Position numbers and translations under genes: made by a program. A DNA stretch of 64,000 nucleotides from assembly GCF_026127265.1 (NCBI RefSeq), contig NZ_WWFG01000001.1:806001-870000 (forward strand), in the 5' to 3' direction. Position 1 is the first letter of the stretch. Each line of letters starts with the position of its first letter. A model generated the notes under the pieces. The model was not told the origin of the DNA and made no database searches. It worked only from the letters and a program-made list of their open reading frames with translations. The DNA is from Nostoc sp. KVJ3 (lineage in GTDB: Bacteria > Cyanobacteriota > Cyanobacteriia > Cyanobacteriales > Nostocaceae). Shown here one piece after another: positions 44,520-53,653 of the stretch.

Positions 44520-47486
44520 TTGAGAGTACTAAGTTTTTTCATATTGATTACCGCGTTCGGCGTGGCCGTGTCACAGATATTCACTGGCGTCCAGAACAAG
44601 GCAATAGCTGAATTTATCCCCCAAATTACCCCAGATAATACCCTTGGAAGTGAACATTCTACAGTCACACCACAAAATCAGCTAGTTGACAGAGTTGATG
44701 GCGGAGTAATTCGCGGTATAAATCTCTTTCATAGCTTTCAGGAATTCAATATTGGCGAAGGAAGAAGCGCATATTTCGCTAACCCAACAGGGATTGAGAA
44801 CATTATTAGCCGAGTTACAGGCGGAAATCCTTCACAGCTTTTAGGAACCTTGGGCGTATTGGGAAAAGCTAACCTATTTTTAATCAACCCCAACGGCATT
44901 ATTTTTGGGGCAAATGCCAAACTCGATGTCAGTGGGTCATTTGTAGCCAGTACAGCCAGCAGTCTGGTTTTTGCTGATGGGACAAAATTTAGTGCAACTA
45001 ATCCGCAAGCCTTACCCCTGTTGACGATCAAGGTTCCCATTGGCTTGGAATTCGAGAATATACCAGGGGCTATTAGTTTACAGTCAGCGCGTCTAGTTGT
45101 GCAGCCAGATAAAACCCTGGCGCTAGTGGGTGGTAACGTCAGTTTAGATAACTCCACAATCCTAGCGCCTGGGGGTCGAGTCGAGTTAGGGGGATTGGCG
45201 CAAAAAGGCACAGTAACACTAAATCAGAATGGTAGCTTGAGCTTTCCTACTGATATAGTTCGCGCCGATGTTTCCCTAACTCAGGGTTCACAAATCAATG
45301 TCCGGGCTGGTAGCGGTGGTAGTATTGCGATCGCCACTCATAATTTAAATATTGCTCAAGGAAGTACCTTGCGGGCAGGTATTGCATCTTTTCAAGGTAC
45401 TGTTAACAGCCAGGCGGGAGATATTGACATTAATGCTACAGAGGCAGTCACCTTGAATGGTACTGGTAGCTTTATTTCTAATGCGGTGCTGTCTAACGCC
45501 AAAGGTAAGGGCGGTAATGTTAATTTAACAGCGCGATCGCTCGCCGTAACTGGGGGTTTTCAAATCTTTGCTGGCACTTATGGGCAAGGAGATGTCGGCA
45601 ATGTCAATATTAATGTTGGCGATACGGTACTGTTTGATGGTGTCGGGACAAATGGGATTAATACTGGTGCTTACAGTTCCATCGCCGAGGGTGGTACAGG
45701 TCGGGGAGGTAATCTCAATATCATCGCAAAGTCTCTTGCTGTCACCAACGGGGCGATTCTGGAAGCTAGTACGGTTGGGCAGGGTAATGCTGGTAGTGTG
45801 AATATTTCTGTCCGTGATACAGCTTTATTTGACGGCGAAGTTGCCGATTTTAATCAAGTATCGACCTCTGTATTCAGTAGTGGTGTATACAGTCGCGTCG
45901 ATTCCCTAGCAGTGGGAAATGCTGGTACTGTCAATATCACAGCCGGAACAGTCAAAGTAACCAACGGTGCGGTTCTGACAACTAGTACGGCAGGCAAGGG
46001 AAATGCAGGCAATGTAATTATTAATGCTAGTGATATTGTCTTCGATAGCGATGGTCGCTTTAATGATAGTCCAGGATTGGGATTTTTTCAATCCAGTGGT
46101 GCCTTCAGTAGTGTAAAAAAGACAGGTCAGGGAATTGGTGGCAATGTGATAATTAATGCTGATTCTTTGTCTTTGACTAATGGTGCTGTCATCGTTACCG
46201 GCACTCGCGGCCGTGGAGATGCAGGGGATATTTTGATTAATCGGGCTGATAATGTAACTATCGCTGGCTTTGCTGGCGATGGATATTCCAGTGGACTGTA
46301 TAGCAATACCGAACCCAGTGCAATTGGTCGGGGAGGAGAAATCACAGTCAATGCAGGTACTTTACGGGTGCTAGATGGAGCCGTAATCAATGCCTTAACT
46401 GCAAATCCAGGGAGGGGAGGTAGTATTGCAATTAACGCTCAGACCTTAGAAACGACTAATGGCGGACAAATTCTTACCTCTACTCGCAGCAGTGGCAATG
46501 CAGGTAATATCACACTTAACGTTTTAGATAGTATAACCCTGGCTGGTAGTGATTTGAGTTATAGCGATCGCGCTCTGAAAAATATTCAAATTGGTGTGGA
46601 TACATTTACTAATCAAGGGGCTGCTAGTGGGGTACTAGCTAGTACTGATGTTAATTCAACAGGGAATGGTGGTAATGCATTTATTTTCTCCAAGCAAGTA
46701 AATCTGAGGGATCGGGGTGTAATTACTGTCAGCAGTCAAGGATCTGGAGTAGCTGGAAATATAGAAATATCAGCCGGAACTATCCACTTGCAAAATCAAG
46801 GTGCGATTACAGCAGAAACAAAATCAGCTAACGGTGGGAATATTCTCCTACAAGTGCAGGACTTGCTGTTGATGCGCCAAAACAGCTTAATATCTACCAC
46901 TGCTGGGACTGGACAGGCTCCTGGAAATGGTGGGAATATCAAAATTGATGCCAGAAATGGTTTTATTGTTGCTGTTCCCCAGGAAAACAGCGATATTATT
47001 GCAAATGCTTTTGCAGGTAAAGGCGGTGTCATTGAAATTAACGCTCAAAGAGTCTTTGGATTAGAATCCCGTGAACAGCTAACTCAACAGAGTGATATTA
47101 CCGCTTTTTCCCAAACCAATCCGCAACTTAATGGTGTGATTGAAATTAACACACTTGGTATCGACCCGACTCAGGGATTAGTCAATTTACCAAGTGAACC
47201 GCGTAGCGTCGAAATTAGTGAAGGTTGCCAAGTAAAACCGACTAATGCAAAACGGGTGCGGTTTGTTAATCGGGGACGTGGAGGAATACCAACCCGCCCC
47301 GAAGAACCCCAGAATGTAGAAATGTTTTTGACGAGATGGATTGATTTGGATAATAATGGTATCGAAGCTGAATTAAACAGAATTGTCGGTGAGAATTCTT
47401 CACCCACTTATACTATTCTCAATTCCTCAAATGGCGCAACGGGTACAACAACAATTCCTACAAGTTCCACTTGCCAAGGAAAATAA
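44520..47486 (+). CDS. Filamentous haemagglutinin-like (TPS domain) secreted protein
   Basis: The 988-residue product starts with a signal-like segment (VLSFFILITAFGVAVSQIF) and then the two-partner-secretion domain: DNTLGSEHSTVTPQNQLVDRVDGG..GINLFHSFQEFNIGEGRSAYFANPTGIENIISRVTGGNPSQLLGTLGVLG-ANLFLINPNGIIFG, which is the NPNGI/L-type recognition signature. After residue 250 repeats of the pattern GxGGNVxxxAxSLxVTNGAxLxTSTxGxGNAG form a long beta-helix. It ends with a Cys-bearing SEGCQV segment typical of cyanobacterial members. It would be exported across the outer membrane by a TpsB partner, which is not in this window. The start is a TTG at 44520. Confidence 0.9.
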   Translation: MRVLSFFILITAFGVAVSQIFTGVQNKAIAEFIPQITPDNTLGSEHSTVTPQNQLVDRVDGGVIRGINLFHSFQEFNIGEGRSAYFANPTGIENIISRVTGGNPSQLLGTLGVLGKANLFLINPNGIIFGANAKLDVSGSFVASTASSLVFADGTKFSATNPQALPLLTIKVPIGLEFENIPGAISLQSARLVVQPDKTLALVGGNVSLDNSTILAPGGRVELGGLAQKGTVTLNQNGSLSFPTDIVRADVSLTQGSQINVRAGSGGSIAIATHNLNIAQGSTLRAGIASFQGTVNSQAGDIDINATEAVTLNGTGSFISNAVLSNAKGKGGNVNLTARSLAVTGGFQIFAGTYGQGDVGNVNINVGDTVLFDGVGTNGINTGAYSSIAEGGTGRGGNLNIIAKSLAVTNGAILEASTVGQGNAGSVNISVRDTALFDGEVADFNQVSTSVFSSGVYSRVDSLAVGNAGTVNITAGTVKVTNGAVLTTSTAGKGNAGNVIINASDIVFDSDGRFNDSPGLGFFQSSGAFSSVKKTGQGIGGNVIINADSLSLTNGAVIVTGTRGRGDAGDILINRADNVTIAGFAGDGYSSGLYSNTEPSAIGRGGEITVNAGTLRVLDGAVINALTANPGRGGSIAINAQTLETTNGGQILTSTRSSGNAGNITLNVLDSITLAGSDLSYSDRALKNIQIGVDTFTNQGAASGVLASTDVNSTGNGGNAFIFSKQVNLRDRGVITVSSQGSGVAGNIEISAGTIHLQNQGAITAETKSANGGNILLQVQDLLLMRQNSLISTTAGTGQAPGNGGNIKIDARNGFIVAVPQENSDIIANAFAGKGGVIEINAQRVFGLESREQLTQQSDITAFSQTNPQLNGVIEINTLGIDPTQGLVNLPSEPRSVEISEGCQVKPTNAKRVRFVNRGRGGIPTRPEEPQNVEMFLTRWIDLDNNGIEAELNRIVGENSSPTYTILNSSNGATGTTTIPTSSTCQGK

Positions 47487-47590
47487 TTAAGACAACCAAG
47501 AGACTTTTAACGAACTTAGGGGGTTTAAGTCCCCTGCTTCTATCAAGCAGCGCGTTTTGTGTCGGGGTCTAAATCCCCGTCACAAAACTT

Positions 47591-47616
47591 AATTACGAAT
47601 TACGAATTACGAATTA
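47591..47616. repeat. AATTACG tandem repeat
   Basis: Three AATTACG heptamers and a partial fourth lie between two convergent genes. Just before them GGGGGTTTAAGTCCCC and GGGGTCTAAATCCCC palindromes (47519-47577) form hairpins that may end transcription on both sides. Confidence 0.8.
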
Positions 47617-47631
47617 TTTTAATCCTGATGC

Positions 47632-48543
47632 CTATTGCCTCTTCAAAAATATCTTAATAGCTGTATATATTTCTCTTTTCTGCACTTTACTATAACCACC
47701 ATGTTCCGCACCGCGAACAGTATATAGCTGGTTTATCACCCCAGCATTATCCAATACTTGATGGAATCGAGTTGCCTGACTGTAAGGTACAAACGTATCT
47801 TTTTCACCATGTATTGTTAAGATAGGGGGTAATCCATGACGGACAAAATTAATAGGAGAAATACTTTTAGCTAGTTCTAATTTTTGTGATGTGATTTGAT
47901 TACCGAACCACTGTAGAGCAAAGTATTTTTGATGGGAACCAATAAGCAAATCGTTCACATCGGTAATACCCGACCAGTTAATAATAGTTGCAACTTTTAG
48001 AGGTTCATTACCAGGACACAATCGGTCAAATTTGGTCACGTTGGGTATAGTTCCTGCTGTGAGTGCGAGATGTCCACCTGCTGAAAACCCTGTTAATACA
48101 ATCTTTTTGGTATCAAACTTATACTTTACTGCGTTGCGAATAACCCAGCGTAAAGCACATATTGAGTCTTCAACTGCTGCTGGTGCTAGTGCAGTACTGG
48201 CTAATCTATAATCGATATTAACTACCGAGAATCCCCAATCGAAATAGGGTGCAAAAAATGGCTCATCCCCGTCATCTTTACTTCCTTTTATCCAGCCTCC
48301 ACCATGAATAACTATTAATATGGGACGCATACCGGATTTTTTGTTTTGATAAAAGTTGAGTTTTAGCTGATTGTTATTTACTGTATGATAAGTAATATTC
48401 CGTTCAATAGTATAGTTGATTCGTGGATTTACTGCTGTTGCAATGCTTGAGAATACTTGAGTAATTAGAAAAATACTAATTAAGTAAATAATCAGAAATT
48501 TCCATTTTTTTATACTTAATAAGTTTCCAAGTACTTTTCTCAT
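47632..48543 (-). CDS. Exported alpha/beta-hydrolase (esterase)
   Basis: The 303-residue product has an N-terminal hydrophobic export segment (FLIIYLISIFLITQVFSSIATA) and an esterase core: PILIVIHGGGWIKGSKDDG (oxyanion hole HGGGW), SVVNIDYRLA, ALRWVIRNAVKYKFDTKKIVLTGFSAGGHLALTA with nucleophile Ser in GFSAGGH, and ILTIHGEKDTFVPYSQATRF with the acid, ending with a histidine in GAEHGG. The catalytic triad is complete. The gene follows the SGNH protein by 2 bases and the MBOAT protein before that, so it likely acts in deacetylating or trimming the polysaccharide they modify. Confidence 0.85.
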   Translation of the reverse strand: MRKVLGNLLSIKKWKFLIIYLISIFLITQVFSSIATAVNPRINYTIERNITYHTVNNNQLKLNFYQNKKSGMRPILIVIHGGGWIKGSKDDGDEPFFAPYFDWGFSVVNIDYRLASTALAPAAVEDSICALRWVIRNAVKYKFDTKKIVLTGFSAGGHLALTAGTIPNVTKFDRLCPGNEPLKVATIINWSGITDVNDLLIGSHQKYFALQWFGNQITSQKLELAKSISPINFVRHGLPPILTIHGEKDTFVPYSQATRFHQVLDNAGVINQLYTVRGAEHGGYSKVQKREIYTAIKIFLKRQ

Positions 48544-48545
48544 AG

Positions 48546-49622
48546 TTAATTAATATTTTCCTTCTTTACAGACTTAATTTTTGGTTGTAAAACTCTATCA
48601 GCTATCATCTTCTGCTTAAGAATATCAATCAAAATTTTTGCACCATGCTCAGTTGGGTGAACCCCATCATTGATGCGAACTCGTCCGCGTTTACCAGTAT
48701 TATCTGCAACGACTGGAGAAAAATTTCCATTGACAGCAAATGCATTCCAAGTATCAATAAATTCGATTTTAGGGTGTGCTTGGGCAACTTTTTTGTAAAT
48801 ACGGTTAAAAATAGGGAAGAATTTGTTATATCGAGCCACATTAGAGATTGGATGTCCCATCCAGTATACTTTCCGCACAGAATAGCTATCAAGCAATCTA
48901 GCATAACGCTCTACACGTTCTTCGTAGGCTTTTTCCCAATCAGGTGTTAACTCAGCCCGAAATTTTTTATTAATATCTAGAATACTTTGGTCATCATTCC
49001 CACCAAAAACAACTACCATGACATCTGGATTATTTTGTTTTATAAGTTCTCTTGTATGGGAATACCAGTCATAAAAATCAATGCGATTTAGTCCGGTTGA
49101 AATTTTGAATGCTATTATAATTTTATCGAAATCATAGTCTGTTTTTCTGACAGAATTCTCAAATGCTACACTGAGAGAATACATAATAGAATCTCCCGTA
49201 AGCAAGAAACGTTTGTAGGGTACTTGGTTTGTTAACTTTAGAGTATTTACGATTGGTTGTAATTCAGAACTTCTTGGTAAAAATAATGATTGTACGTGAT
49301 TTGAGGTAGGCTGTAGTCGAGTTTTTGACTTTGCAGCTAAAAAAGGAGTTGCAAAGATTTCAGGAGATGGTTGTGGTGGTTTGACTTCTAACTTTGGTGA
49401 TTCTGCAATTTCTTCTGGTTCATTTCCAAATTCTTTAATCCTATTCCAAAATTCTTGTTCAGCTTTACCAAAACCTTCAAGTTTAACTTGTTGTGCGGCT
49501 TGTTTGATTTCAGCATTTGCAAGATGACTTGAACTAAGACTTTTTAAGAACACTGGGAAATTAAGAGAAATTAAACTTGCTCCTACTAACCCAGAAAGCA
49601 TTAAAAATTTAAAGTCTTGCAT
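48546..49622 (-). CDS. SGNH-hydrolase-fold protein (DUF459-like), acyltransferase partner
   Basis: The 358-residue product has an N-terminal membrane anchor (KFLMLSGLVGASLISLNFPVFL), a linker, and an SGNH-fold domain from about residue 135: FLLTGDSIMYSLSVAF (block I, GDS), VVVFGGNDDQS (block III, GND), and INDGVHPTEHGAKIL (block V, DxxH). These are the DUF459 hallmarks. Proteins of this type are often encoded next to MBOAT transferases, as AlgJ/AlgX or PatB-like acetyl carriers for exopolysaccharide or peptidoglycan. Here the gene lies between MBOAT (7 bases) and esterase (2 bases) genes, so the three form a tight operon in the extracytoplasmic space. Confidence 0.85.
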   Translation of the reverse strand: MQDFKFLMLSGLVGASLISLNFPVFLKSLSSSHLANAEIKQAAQQVKLEGFGKAEQEFWNRIKEFGNEPEEIAESPKLEVKPPQPSPEIFATPFLAAKSKTRLQPTSNHVQSLFLPRSSELQPIVNTLKLTNQVPYKRFLLTGDSIMYSLSVAFENSVRKTDYDFDKIIIAFKISTGLNRIDFYDWYSHTRELIKQNNPDVMVVVFGGNDDQSILDINKKFRAELTPDWEKAYEERVERYARLLDSYSVRKVYWMGHPISNVARYNKFFPIFNRIYKKVAQAHPKIEFIDTWNAFAVNGNFSPVVADNTGKRGRVRINDGVHPTEHGAKILIDILKQKMIADRVLQPKIKSVKKENIN

Positions 49623-49629
49623 AGAATTT

Positions 49630-51063
49630 TTAGAAATTAAAGTAAATAAAAGGTGGAACGGTATTTGGCCCTAATCTAAATACGACATACAGTGTAGTTG
49701 AAGCAAATATAGTTTGCAGAATAAGATGTTTATGTGCTAAAGTTTTCTCACAAAAATGGCTGATTTTATCTCCAGCAAAATTCATAATAAAAACCATAGC
49801 AAATACTATATATAACTGCCAAGAGTTAAATTGAGATAGCTGATTATTTGAATTTAAATCAAAGACTTGCTGCAAAAAATTAATCGCTGTTTCCCAGCTA
49901 GAAGTATTGAAGAATATCCAGCAGATATTAATAAATATAAAAGTACAAAGCCAGTTAAATATAGTTATGTAAAATGCTTGATGTTGCGGATGAGACGATT
50001 TTACTGGCGCTTTTAAACTCTTGATTATATCATCACAAATATGTTTTAAAATTAAACCAATTCCATGTAAAGTACCCCAAATAATAAAATTCAAACCAGC
50101 GCCATGCCAAAAGCCAGCAATTATCATTGTTAAAAGCAAATTCAAGTATTTTTGGAAGTTGCTTTTGCGTCCGCCTCCCAATGGAATATATAGATAATCT
50201 CGCAACCATTCTGATAGACTAATATGCCATCGTCGCCAAAACTCTTGCAAGCTTTGGGCGCGATATGGCATATTGAAGTTTTGTATTGGTTGAAATCCAA
50301 GTAATGCAGAAATTGCATTAGCTAAATCTGAGTAGCCACTAAAATCAACGTAGATTAAGCATGAGTAGGCCAGAGTAGCAAGAATTAAGTCGAAGCTAGA
50401 GTATTGTTCGGGTAGCTGAAAGGGAAGTTGGGTAAAGTTAAATAGAAAGCTAGATAAAGTATATTTTTTGAATAAGCCTGAGACAATCAAAATCATTACG
50501 GATTCAATTTGATAATTATATTTTTCCTGGCTATTGAGTTGTATATAAAATTTCTCTGCCCGTGAAATGGGGCCTGATATAACTTGCGGAAAATAGGTAA
50601 TATATACGGTGTAATCAAGTAATGATGGGCATTTTAATTGGTTTCTATAACAGTCAACTAGATGGGAGATAATTCTGAAGGTATAGAAGGAAATGCCAAT
50701 CGGTGTGAGGATTTGTAGTGTTTGGAAGCTAGCTTGAATATGAAAGTTATTTAAGGCTGCATATAAGGAATCAGTGAAAAAGTTGTAATACTTGAAGAAA
50801 CATAAATAAAGAAGATTAGTGGCAATACCAATAAATAGAAATTGTTTTTTATATGGTGTGCGTTCTATTGATTCGATAATTAGGTAGTTAATAACTATAT
50901 CGATAAATAGTGATTGTAAAAACTGTAAACCCCAAAATGAATAAAAAATGAGACTGACGCATATTAAATAATATTTATAAGCCGTAACTTGTTTTTTGAT
51001 AAAGCTGCCAATAGTAAAAACAATGATGAAGAATACTAAGAATTCGTAAGTTGGGAATAACAT
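49630..51063 (-). CDS. MBOAT-family membrane O-acyltransferase (AlgI-like)
   Basis: The 477-residue protein has about ten membrane segments and the AlgI motifs YRAQSLQEFWRRWHISLSEWLRDYLYIPLGGGRKS and LLTMIIAGFWHGAGLNFIIWGTLHG with the catalytic histidine. It moves acetyl groups across the membrane for O-acetylation of a secreted polysaccharide. The SGNH protein and the esterase are encoded right after it on the same strand. The polymer is unknown; no polymer synthase lies nearby. The start ATG at 51063 gives MLFPTYEFLVFFIIVF, usual for the family. Confidence 0.93.
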   Translation of the reverse strand: MLFPTYEFLVFFIIVFTIGSFIKKQVTAYKYYLICVSLIFYSFWGLQFLQSLFIDIVINYLIIESIERTPYKKQFLFIGIATNLLYLCFFKYYNFFTDSLYAALNNFHIQASFQTLQILTPIGISFYTFRIISHLVDCYRNQLKCPSLLDYTVYITYFPQVISGPISRAEKFYIQLNSQEKYNYQIESVMILIVSGLFKKYTLSSFLFNFTQLPFQLPEQYSSFDLILATLAYSCLIYVDFSGYSDLANAISALLGFQPIQNFNMPYRAQSLQEFWRRWHISLSEWLRDYLYIPLGGGRKSNFQKYLNLLLTMIIAGFWHGAGLNFIIWGTLHGIGLILKHICDDIIKSLKAPVKSSHPQHQAFYITIFNWLCTFIFINICWIFFNTSSWETAINFLQQVFDLNSNNQLSQFNSWQLYIVFAMVFIMNFAGDKISHFCEKTLAHKHLILQTIFASTTLYVVFRLGPNTVPPFIYFNF

Positions 51064-51172
51064 GACATTCTGTACTAGATAATGATTGTAATGAAAGCTA
51101 GGGGTTAAATTTAAATCATAGAGAAGTTATTGACATTTATCTCTACTTGATATGGGGAAACATATAATTGTT

Positions 51173-51670
51173 TTAATCGCAATTAACCCTGCGATTTTGA
51201 TTTATTCTTAATCCTTGCCTAATTATTTGCAGTGATTTACAAGAAGGTTCAAAACTTTTATATTTTTGATTAGCATTATGCTGTATGTAAGGTGGTAAAT
51301 CTTCTTCTTTAACGGGTTTACACTGACTATAAATGAGGCGCATTAATTTTAAGTCAGTTTGATGAATACGTAATGATGAGGATTGATGCTGAATATTTCT
51401 GCCAGAAATTTTACCGTCAACTCGCGTATCAAGGTTTTCTACTAAACCACAGATATTTAATTCTCTAGTTACTAGACAAGCACCGAAACATACGTCGGCA
51501 TTATCCCAGACTTTGATTGTTTCACCAAGTTCGTTTTTGACTTGAGCAACCGACTTAATGTTTTGAGCAGTGTTGATTGTTCCAGCAGAAGCGGCATCTA
51601 ACACGGTTAAACTGATTATCGAAGTAAAAAGCAATAGTAATTTTTGTGATTTGTCAGTTTGCACTTTCAT
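51173..51670 (-). CDS. Small secreted Cys-containing protein, function unknown
   Basis: The 165-residue product has a signal peptide (LLLLFTSIISLTVLDAASA, cleavage near residue 29) and about 136 mature residues with six cysteines (CFGACLV, CGL, CKP, CKS, final VNCD), perhaps in disulfide bonds. I recognise no family. It starts 106 bases from the MBOAT gene on the same strand, so could precede that operon's transcript or be independent. The mature protein has mixed polar sequence and no repeats. Confidence 0.65.
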   Translation of the reverse strand: MKVQTDKSQKLLLLFTSIISLTVLDAASAGTINTAQNIKSVAQVKNELGETIKVWDNADVCFGACLVTRELNICGLVENLDTRVDGKISGRNIQHQSSSLRIHQTDLKLMRLIYSQCKPVKEEDLPPYIQHNANQKYKSFEPSCKSLQIIRQGLRINQNRRVNCD

Positions 51671-51828
51671 TTATTGTGTCCTGATTGCTAAGAATTCAAT
51701 GCAGATATGTTGTTGTAGGGTACTGGTATTTAAGCGATCGCACTTATGGGGTTGGAAAAATGTGATCGCTACAGCTAATGGTTGCAAAGACTAAACTGCA
51801 ACTACTACCGTACCCCTCACATGTCGAT

Positions 51829-53640
51829 TTAACGTTCCCCAACACGAGGAACATTTGCCCTATCGCTTTCATTACCAAACGGTAGGTTTACCCGTTTTAA
51901 AATTCCTGTACGGGTGTCAAGCTGAAATACATACCACACATTACCAAGTTGATCTCTGGGAACTTCAATAGCCCCACCAACAGCAGTTCCCAGGTTTTGT
52001 CCTGGGTTATCAGGTAGATCCTTGCCATTATTAAAAAATGTTACTGTCGCGCTGGAGCCTGATAAAGCGGGATCATTAACTGTTTCGCGGTTAGTGTAAT
52101 TGTGGACATAAAAGCGATAAACACCGTCTTGCAATACTTGGATTCGGGTTTGCTCTGGTCCCGAACCACCTGCGGCTGGAATTACATCTCTGTAAAGGAG
52201 TGCATAAGGAGCAGAAGTTAAACTTCCCCTTTCGTCGTAGCGGATGTGAAAACGGACTGGACTATCGGCACCGAGGGATGTCGGGCCTGTGAGATGAGAA
52301 TCTAAATCAAGCTGTCCAGCAGCTATGGTCTGATTCCAGTCTAAAACAACATCAACAGGCGCTTTGAGAATAAAGTCGTTTCTATCAATGAATTCTGCTT
52401 TTTGCTGAATTGAAGGTGTTATCGCACCGCTAAATTGTTGAACTTTAACTGCATTTGAGGTACCAACAGAGTCTTCTCTGGGAGAACGACCTAAATAGTA
52501 TGCTGCACTACCAATGTGAGAAGAACCTCCTTGAGTGATTGCTTGCAATTGTTGTTGCATTAGTTGATTTCTCAGGTCGTACCAACCATTTTGTTGCGCT
52601 GCAATATAACGTTGGTCTTCTGTATAGCCTGTTACATGAGAGTCAATACCTGTCGGAGTAGTAACAATATCCGCTATTCCTCCTACTATGTTTTGATAGA
52701 AATTTATAATATTAAGACCACGGATATCTTGCCCAAGTTGACGATTCCGCTCAGTCAGCTTTTCATTCAGTTTTTTAATATCATCAGGTCTTTCAAATTC
52801 GTAAATTTTGCCGACTTGTTCAGCTTGCCAAGTTAGCTTTGCCCCTAAACTTGGTACAGGATCGCCTGCAATCTTAACACCAATAACTCGATTACCATAT
52901 TGCTTTGCAAACTCACTGTCACCTACAGGTGGAGCGCCAAAAGTGATGGCTTGAATTCTTTCTTTTGAGTTAGGAAGTTTGTTTTCTAAAATTGCTTTGA
53001 GAATAACCGAAGCAGCTCCGCCTAAACTATGTCCTGTTACTAAGACTTCATAGTTTTCTTTATTTAGCTCACTTGCTTGGATTTCTTTTACAAGTTGCTT
53101 AAATTGGTCAGTATTTGCTATTTCATCAGCATAATCATAGAAGCCTACTGCAACCTTCGTATTTTCAGTAAAATTTTCAGATTTAATAGCACGTGCATTT
53201 GTTAACCAATCTTGAAGTTGTTCTGTTCCTCGAAGACTGATCATGTAGTATTTCTTAAGCGGACCTCCTTTACTTACTTCTACTTCCTTGCGAGCAATAA
53301 TAGCTTGGGCATCGACTAATGGGATTCCAAGAGCTTTCCAATCTACAGAAACTACATCAATTTTGTCCCTGTTATAACCTTTATCCCACCCAACACCCGG
53401 TTCACTGAGAATCTTCTTTGCATTTTCACCTGCTTGTTGATCTGTATTTTGTTTATGTCGATACATAACTTTGAGAATGTTTGCTGATTCTGCGATATTT
53501 GCACATGTATAAAAATCAGCTATACAGGCGTTAACATCTAACTTTTCACCTGTAACGAGATTTTGCTGTGCTTTCGCGTATGTAGCAGGAGTTACAATAG
53601 TAGCTAGTGCGATCGAAATTGCAAGTAATAATTTTCTCAT
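51829..53640 (-). CDS. Exported class 3 lipase with C-terminal beta-sandwich-like domain
   Basis: The product has a signal peptide (LLLAISIALATIVTPATYAKA) and a Lipase_3-type domain: MISLRGTEQLQDWLTNARA, VAVGFYDYADEI, and nucleophile elbow VLVTGHSLGGAASVILKAIL (Ser about residue 205) followed by ITFGAPPVGDSEFAKQYGN. The C-terminal 150 residues (LDWNQTIAAGQLDLDSHLTGPTSLGADSPVRFHIRY...) resemble YfaP-type beta-sandwich domains. The start is set at ATG 53640, which has GAGG six bases upstream; the frame opens four codons earlier at 53652. It begins 13 bases after the outer-membrane barrel gene and is cotranscribed. Substrate is unknown. Confidence 0.85.
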   Translation of the reverse strand: MRKLLLAISIALATIVTPATYAKAQQNLVTGEKLDVNACIADFYTCANIAESANILKVMYRHKQNTDQQAGENAKKILSEPGVGWDKGYNRDKIDVVSVDWKALGIPLVDAQAIIARKEVEVSKGGPLKKYYMISLRGTEQLQDWLTNARAIKSENFTENTKVAVGFYDYADEIANTDQFKQLVKEIQASELNKENYEVLVTGHSLGGAASVILKAILENKLPNSKERIQAITFGAPPVGDSEFAKQYGNRVIGVKIAGDPVPSLGAKLTWQAEQVGKIYEFERPDDIKKLNEKLTERNRQLGQDIRGLNIINFYQNIVGGIADIVTTPTGIDSHVTGYTEDQRYIAAQQNGWYDLRNQLMQQQLQAITQGGSSHIGSAAYYLGRSPREDSVGTSNAVKVQQFSGAITPSIQQKAEFIDRNDFILKAPVDVVLDWNQTIAAGQLDLDSHLTGPTSLGADSPVRFHIRYDERGSLTSAPYALLYRDVIPAAGGSGPEQTRIQVLQDGVYRFYVHNYTNRETVNDPALSGSSATVTFFNNGKDLPDNPGQNLGTAVGGAIEVPRDQLGNVWYVFQLDTRTGILKRVNLPFGNESDRANVPRVGER

Positions 53641-53653
53641 TTCTAACCTCAAA

